Shown in pieces: positions 5,530 to 9,072 of a stretch of 9,072 nt of DNA (position 1 is the first letter of the stretch; the number at the start of each line of letters is the position of its first letter). Source of the stretch: Methanothrix sp. (GTDB lineage: Archaea > Halobacteriota > Methanosarcinia > Methanotrichales > Methanotrichaceae). The notes under the pieces are model-generated. The model worked only from the letters and a program-made list of their open reading frames with translations, had not been told where the DNA came from and made no database searches. Position numbers and translations under genes: made by a program. The stretch lies in NCBI GenBank assembly GCA_028708055.1, contig JAQVZT010000091.1:1-9072 (forward strand), given 5' to 3'.

Positions 5530-6924
5530 CTATTGCTTTGCTCTCTCCATCTCCGGCGCCTTTCCGCTCGGGATCTTTGCCTCATCCAAGCTCAAAAATC
5601 GCGGACCGGAATTCCAGTTGAACCTGTTGGCCCGGATGATATAGGCGGCAACCTCTCTTACTCCCGCCCAGCCGCCATAGTGATAGGCATTTCCCCAAAC
5701 CCGACCGGAGGTGCGAATGGGCGTTTGCCAGGGATAAACCTGCTTAAGGGACCAGTCCAAGACCCCAGAAAACTCCTCAGGCTTTATGTGAGGATGATTC
5801 CAGACCATGTGCTTGCCGTCGTAATTATGATAGTCCTGATCCCAGATGCCATACTTTTCCTCGATCTCCTTCCACATTGGGGTCTGAGGCAGGGGAGTGA
5901 TTACGCAGATCTGGGTTATGTCCAGCTTTAAGGCGGCGAGCTTCTTTATGTCCTCTCGAAGCGAATCCTTGGTATCTTCTTCAAAGCCGATCATGTAATA
6001 GCCGACTGTTCCCAGGCCCCGGGATCGCAGCATGCGCACCGTCTCCAGGATATCTTCAGTTCCTTCCTTCTTCTTGATATCGTCCAGGCGCTCCTGATGC
6101 AGATTCTCGATGCCAATGGCCGCGCCGCCAAATCCTGCTACCTTTCTGCCGTTCTTTTTCCTCATGTCCGCCCAGTCATTTATCTTCTTTCGCAGATAAT
6201 CTGCTCTGGCCATGCAGCCCCAGACCATCTGATACTTATCCAGGAGCCGGACCACCTCGTCTGCATGGCGGCGGTTGCATCCGAAGTTTTCGTCCTCGAT
6301 CAGGACCACATTGATGCCCAGCTCTTTGTAGTAGGCCAGCACCCTCTCGATGCTTTGCAGAGGTATGATGTTGGGTTTATTGCAGAAGACCGGAGTCTGG
6401 CAGAATTTGCAGCCCACCGGACAGCCGCGAGTTGTGAACAGAACGCCGTAGATATTCAGCTTGATATTGAATGGAGTATTGAGATACTCAATGAGCGGCG
6501 GGTGGATTATATCCTTGATCTGCCGTCCGAAATAGGGGGCAACCTCTCTCTCGGAATAGCCGACGAAGATCCTATCGAACTTATCCTGAATCGCCGTGGT
6601 CAGAGCACCGTAGTTTCCCGCCCAAACCTCGCCTGCCCCGGCGGATCGCGCTGCATCTGCCATTTCCACTGCTTCATGGGTCTCGCTCAGGTAAAACGAG
6701 AGGCCCACCACATCCCAACCCTCTTGCAGCTTCTTTTTGTACTCATCCCAGGTGGGAAACTCCAGGATCTCCAGCTCAGGGATGTTCTGCTTTAAAAAGC
6801 GCAGGCCAAATGATTGGATGCGCGGCCAATAGAATCTGAACCAGGACCTGGTATTGGCTCCGATGTAGTCGTAAGGCTCGGAGCCATTTCTATAGACTGT
6901 CGTGAATAGAACCCTGGAGGTCAT
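5530..6924 (-). CDS. Cobalamin-binding radical SAM protein (second of the pair, CQTP type)
   Basis: A 464-aa protein. Residues about 1-150 form a divergent cobalamin-binding domain: VVGLSFYLSETHEAVEMA near 72-89, EVWAGNYGAL near 99-108, and FVGYSEREV near 120-128. The radical SAM cluster motif is C168-x3-C172-x2-C175 in RGCPVGCKFCQTP, with a further Cys181 close by. Later come IEDENF near 209-214, a GIEN strand near 271-274, GYYMIGFEEDT, and PLPQTPMW. The C-terminal region is rich in Trp and Tyr (HYGGWAGVREVAAYI), which could bind a hydrophobic substrate. It shares only the general class with its downstream neighbour. Archaeal relatives of this class include the lipid ring synthases GrsA/GrsB, which I mention as a hypothesis only. 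It starts 28 nt after the DUF2240-like gene. A GGGGAAGG (about 6944-6937) upstream may be its ribosome binding site, and a TTATAT at 6950-6945 could be an internal promoter. Confidence 0.84.
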   Translation of the reverse strand: MTSRVLFTTVYRNGSEPYDYIGANTRSWFRFYWPRIQSFGLRFLKQNIPELEILEFPTWDEYKKKLQEGWDVVGLSFYLSETHEAVEMADAARSAGAGEVWAGNYGALTTAIQDKFDRIFVGYSEREVAPYFGRQIKDIIHPPLIEYLNTPFNIKLNIYGVLFTTRGCPVGCKFCQTPVFCNKPNIIPLQSIERVLAYYKELGINVVLIEDENFGCNRRHADEVVRLLDKYQMVWGCMARADYLRKKINDWADMRKKNGRKVAGFGGAAIGIENLHQERLDDIKKKEGTEDILETVRMLRSRGLGTVGYYMIGFEEDTKDSLREDIKKLAALKLDITQICVITPLPQTPMWKEIEEKYGIWDQDYHNYDGKHMVWNHPHIKPEEFSGVLDWSLKQVYPWQTPIRTSGRVWGNAYHYGGWAGVREVAAYIIRANRFNWNSGPRFLSLDEAKIPSGKAPEMERAKQ

Positions 6925-6952
6925 AATTGCCTTTTCCCTTCCCCATATAAGA

Positions 6953-7480
6953 TTAAGCTTGCGACTCCGCAGGGCTGCAGGCGCCCATCACTTCCTTTCC
7001 TCGGGCCAGCAGATTCTGGTAGGCGCTTGCTGCCAGCTCGCTGACGTCAATTCCCATCTCTCTGGCGATCAGCAGCACCACCGCATCAAGCTCAACCAGC
7101 TTTTTGAGCGAATCCTGCTTCTCATTGGCAAGGGCAATGACTTCCTTTCTGCTCATTCCGGTATGAGATGTTATGAGCCGGATGGCCTGATCAAGTATTC
7201 CTTCCTCTGTGGATGGCTTGAATCCCAGGGGAACTACCACTGCCGCAGCATCGAAGGCAGCAACTACCATCTCACCTTCCATCTTTACCATGCCTTCTGC
7301 CTCTGCTTCTCGCAGAAGGGCGCGAACCTTCTCGGGCGGACCCCATTTCAGGTCGAGGGATAGGGCAAAGATGAAGTCGCTGATCTTCAGGCTGCTCTTG
7401 CCGCGCTTCTTGAAGGGCGTGGCTACCAGAAAGGCTTTTTCAGGGTCCAAAGCAAACACCAGGCAGATGATCTGATGCAT
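6953..7480 (-). CDS. DUF2240-like archaeal protein, predicted winged helix
   Basis: A protein of up to 175 aa. The segment VATPFKKRGKSSLKISDF followed by IFALSLDLKWGPPEKVRALL resembles archaeal DUF2240 proteins (from memory; function unknown). The first 75 residues read as a winged-helix fold ending in GMVKMEGEMVVAAFD. The rest is helical: a GMSRKEVIALANEKQ segment, then a hydrophobic helix and an Ala-rich tail. No cysteine cluster or enzymatic motif is visible. It is the first gene of the unit with the two radical SAM enzymes, so it may regulate or accompany them; this is inference. The start is uncertain. A TATA-like box at 7492-7485 sits so close to the ATG at 7480 that transcription would begin near 7462. 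In-frame GTG 7459 or TTG 7450 would then be better starts, and the TTG gives a protein of 165 aa. Confidence 0.68.
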   Translation of the reverse strand: MHQIICLVFALDPEKAFLVATPFKKRGKSSLKISDFIFALSLDLKWGPPEKVRALLREAEAEGMVKMEGEMVVAAFDAAAVVVPLGFKPSTEEGILDQAIRLITSHTGMSRKEVIALANEKQDSLKKLVELDAVVLLIAREMGIDVSELAASAYQNLLARGKEVMGACSPAESQA

Positions 7481-7484
7481 AACA

Positions 7485-7492
7485 GATATAAA
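7485..7492 (-). promoter_or_regulatory. TATA-like box for the DUF2240/radical SAM unit
   Basis: Minus strand TTTATATC (7492-7485), preceded by AA, is a good archaeal TATA match. The predicted transcription start near 7462 lies inside the annotated reading frame, which bears on the choice of start codon. Confidence 0.45.
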
Positions 7493-7514
7493 TTAGCCCA
7501 TTGAGAGGAGAAGG

Positions 7515-7546
7515 TTATTTAATCCTTTGAGTGAGAATTTATAAAT
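7515..7546 (+). promoter_or_regulatory. TATA-like boxes upstream of the surface protein gene
   Basis: TTATTTAA (7515-7522) predicts a start near 7545, at the ATG of the short leader ORF. ATTTATAAAT (7537-7546), a perfect 10-nt palindrome, predicts a start near 7568, which would skip that ORF's ATG. A purine-rich GAGAGGAGAAGG at 7503-7514 is upstream of both and resembles a BRE-like or ribosome-binding sequence, but it is too far from any start to be the latter. Which box is used decides whether the leader ORF is translated. Confidence 0.42.
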
Positions 7547-7607
7547 GGAAAAGGCAGTTGGATACTATCTATATCAAAATCTGGCGTATGCCGTCGTGTG
7601 GTGTTAG
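7545..7607 (+). CDS. Possible 20-codon leader ORF abutting the surface protein start
   Basis: ATG 7545 opens a 20-codon frame (MEKAVGYYLY... ending AVVWC) that stops at TAG 7605-7607, directly against the ATG at 7608 and in the same frame. It is aromatic-rich, with four Tyr and one Trp. A TATA-like box at 7515-7522 would place the mRNA 5' end at its ATG, allowing leaderless initiation. The main gene has no convincing ribosome binding site, so delivery of ribosomes by termination and reinitiation is possible. It is short enough to be chance. Confidence 0.3.
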   Translation: MEKAVGYYLYQNLAYAVVWC

Positions 7608-9072
7608 ATGAGGCTAATATACCCGATCATTATTCTATTCCTGCTGATCGCTTCCAGTTCAGCCCAGCTGGAACCAGACAAGGAAAGATTCGATGTTGTA
7701 CTCCACTCTGGTGACTTGGAGGAGAGAACTCTTAAAGTGACAAATATTGGAGATGCTACGATCCTCAAGATATCAAAAACCGATGTAAGCGGGACCGCCA
7801 AAGATTACATATTCCTGGATATGCCGGAAGACAAGCCTCTCAAGCCTCAGGATCAAGCTGAGATAAAAATATACTTTGCCTTGCCTCCCGAGACTCTGCC
7901 CGGTTCGTATACAGGATTTATATATTTGCTTGATACCGCGCCTCCTTCGCTTCCCACCAGAATTGATTTCAACCTGACCGTAATCGGACAGGAGAGCTAT
8001 GGTGTGAGCATGACCATAGACGACGCGAAGTCCGCCGAGCTCTCTGCCAATGCCAACGATATCGCTCAATTTGAGCTGGCTGTTAAGAACCTGGGAGTAT
8101 TCAGGGATGTAGCCTCGATAGATTCCGGGCTGCTGCCTGATGGATGGACAGTGACCTTGCTCGATGGAGATAAAACGCAAAGCCTTCCATACGATGTGTC
8201 TCTTGACCCGGGAACAGTTCATACCATGAAGCTTCAGGTGAAAACATCATTGCCAGGCAAGAAAAACAGCATGGCAATCGTAGCCAAATCATTGGGCAAC
8301 CAGTCCAAGAATTCTTCAGTTGAGGCTAAAGTTGACTTTGCAGCAGAGGTCAGAGGATATAACGTGGATATTAAGGTCCCGGAAAGGATTGTAGCCAACA
8401 AAACCTATAGGGGCTCATTCAACGTCATGCTGGATGTTAAGGAAAGGATAACAGTAGGTATTGTAACTCCTCCAGAGCTTATGGTGATACCATTAGCTCA
8501 AATGGTGGAGGTAACTCCAGTTGAGCCCGGCATTGCCAATTTCACCCTGATGGCATCAAAGAGCGGCGAATATCCGCTTATATTCCGTCTTGTGGACTCT
8601 CAGGGCATTCCCATGCCTGAAGAGGTAGCATCCGTCAAAGTGATCCTGCCGGAAGGTACGGGAGTCCTTACGGGAAATGACTTCCTCTATAGCACTATCG
8701 CATCCATATCCACTTTGAGCAATGGATCAGGCAATTTTGATCTGGAGACTGTCCCTCCGGGCAAGATAAGCGAAACAGATCTGGAGAAGATGCAGTACTA
8801 TTCCAGGATATTGATATTTGGAGATCAATCCATCGTCTCCAAAGATGCGGAAAACGAATTGCAGAGTGCGGAAATCAAGCGCATCGACACCGGTAGCCTT
8901 TACGAAGATTGCTGGGTCTATACTGCAGAAATCTGGCAGAATGGGACGTCTGACGTGGTCTTATCCGGCTATCAGTCTGCGGATATCTTCAGAGCCTACG
9001 AGGTGGCCAGGAAGGCAGGAGCGCCGATAATCATATGCAAGGGAAATGTGACTGAGAATGTCAATTCCGTGA
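7608..9072 (+). CDS. Large exported surface protein, Ig/NEW3-like domains then a CWB2-like region (3' truncated)
   Basis: The frame is open for 488 codons from ATG 7608 and leaves the window without a stop. Residues 1-19 form a signal peptide (MRLIYPIIILFLLIASSSA). Residues about 22-127 and 128-245 look like two beta-sandwich domains of the NEW3/COG1470 type, with phrases such as RTLKVTNIGDA, PPETLPGSYTGFIYL and FELAVKNLGVFRDVASI...LPDGWTV. A third beta-rich domain spans about 250-350. Residues about 400-478 resemble cell-wall-binding repeat 2: RILIFGDQSIVSKDAENEL, then IKRIDTG, then DVVLSGYQSADIFRAYEVA and KAGAPIIIC. Eight N-glycosylation sequons lie in the visible part. No S-layer anchor or transmembrane segment is seen, but the C-terminus is missing. 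The export call is strong, the domain names are moderate, and the function is probably adhesion or envelope structure. Confidence 0.8.
   Translation, partial: MRLIYPIIILFLLIASSSAQLEPDKERFDVVLHSGDLEERTLKVTNIGDATILKISKTDVSGTAKDYIFLDMPEDKPLKPQDQAEIKIYFALPPETLPGSYTGFIYLLDTAPPSLPTRIDFNLTVIGQESYGVSMTIDDAKSAELSANANDIAQFELAVKNLGVFRDVASIDSGLLPDGWTVTLLDGDKTQSLPYDVSLDPGTVHTMKLQVKTSLPGKKNSMAIVAKSLGNQSKNSSVEAKVDFAAEVRGYNVDIKVPERIVANKTYRGSFNVMLDVKERITVGIVTPPELMVIPLAQMVEVTPVEPGIANFTLMASKSGEYPLIFRLVDSQGIPMPEEVASVKVILPEGTGVLTGNDFLYSTIASISTLSNGSGNFDLETVPPGKISETDLEKMQYYSRILIFGDQSIVSKDAENELQSAEIKRIDTGSLYEDCWVYTAEIWQNGTSDVVLSGYQSADIFRAYEVARKAGAPIIICKGNVTENVNSV

Noticed and set aside
5371..5931. Plus-strand open frames around the junction of the two radical SAM genes (also 5007-5462 and 5309-5644)
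   Set aside because: Antisense shadows of two well-supported genes, with low-complexity translations and no start-site signals.
6097..6795. A 232-codon open frame on the plus strand
   Set aside because: It lies wholly antisense to the CQTP-type radical SAM gene, its translation shows no recognisable domain, and the opposite frame has clear catalytic motifs.
4014..6924. The two radical SAM genes as a recent tandem duplication
   Set aside because: The proteins share only class motifs. Their cluster sequences, cobalamin domains and C-termini differ throughout.
7604..8292. Minus-strand frames of 63-149 codons over the surface protein
   Set aside because: They oppose a 488-codon frame with signal peptide and domain structure, and they resemble no family I know.
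8818..9030. A 70-codon plus-strand frame in another phase
   Set aside because: It is out of frame with the long surface-protein frame that covers the same bases.
1..9072. tRNA or rRNA genes, CRISPR arrays, insertion sequences, phage integration sites
   Set aside because: I saw no tRNA cloverleaf signatures, regularly spaced repeats, transposase-like frames or terminal inverted repeats. The gaps between genes are all under 150 nt.

Overview
This window looks like a piece of a euryarchaeal genome, most likely from a methanogen. A Methanothrix/Methanosarcinales-type organism is my best guess, from overall flavour rather than a diagnostic marker. The archaeal signs are an archaeal-type nascent-polypeptide-associated complex (NAC) protein, a protein matching the archaeal family DUF2240, AT-rich TATA-like boxes at archaeal distances from start codons, and moderate GC with free use of ATA (Ile) and AGG/AGA (Arg). 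I see no rRNA, tRNA, transposon, CRISPR array or phage gene.

Layout, left to right. (1) 1-128: a probable divergent promoter region, with what may be the first 11 codons of a leftward gene at the edge. (2) 129-1106 (+): a glycerophosphodiester phosphodiesterase fused to a C-terminal domain with eight cysteines. (3) 1212-1685 (+): a small secreted protein with a short degenerate repeat. It converges on the leftward gene pair, and the two opposing stop codons share one TTAA. (4) 3867-1682 (-): a two-gene unit, NAC followed by a 591-aa HD-domain phosphohydrolase that keeps the full SAMHD1-type active-site set. (5) 7480-4014 (-): a three-gene unit, a DUF2240-like protein and then two different cobalamin-binding radical SAM enzymes. 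(6) 7608-9072 (+): the first 488 codons of a large exported surface protein that runs off the window. Its beta-rich, sequon-carrying N-terminal part is followed by a region resembling cell-wall-binding repeat 2 (CWB2). A 20-codon leader ORF lies directly upstream, its TAG stop abutting the ATG.

Most of the window is housekeeping or accessory metabolism. The NAC/HD unit links a ribosome-associated chaperone gene with a probable dNTP triphosphohydrolase. The DUF2240/radical SAM unit looks like a pathway for methylating, or forming C-C bonds on, a substrate that cannot be named from sequence alone; archaeal lipid modification is one testable idea. The 157-aa protein and the CWB2-like protein are cell-surface products. 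The least explained parts are the paired radical SAM enzymes, the phosphodiesterase/Cys-rich fusion, the small repeat protein and the in-frame leader ORF.
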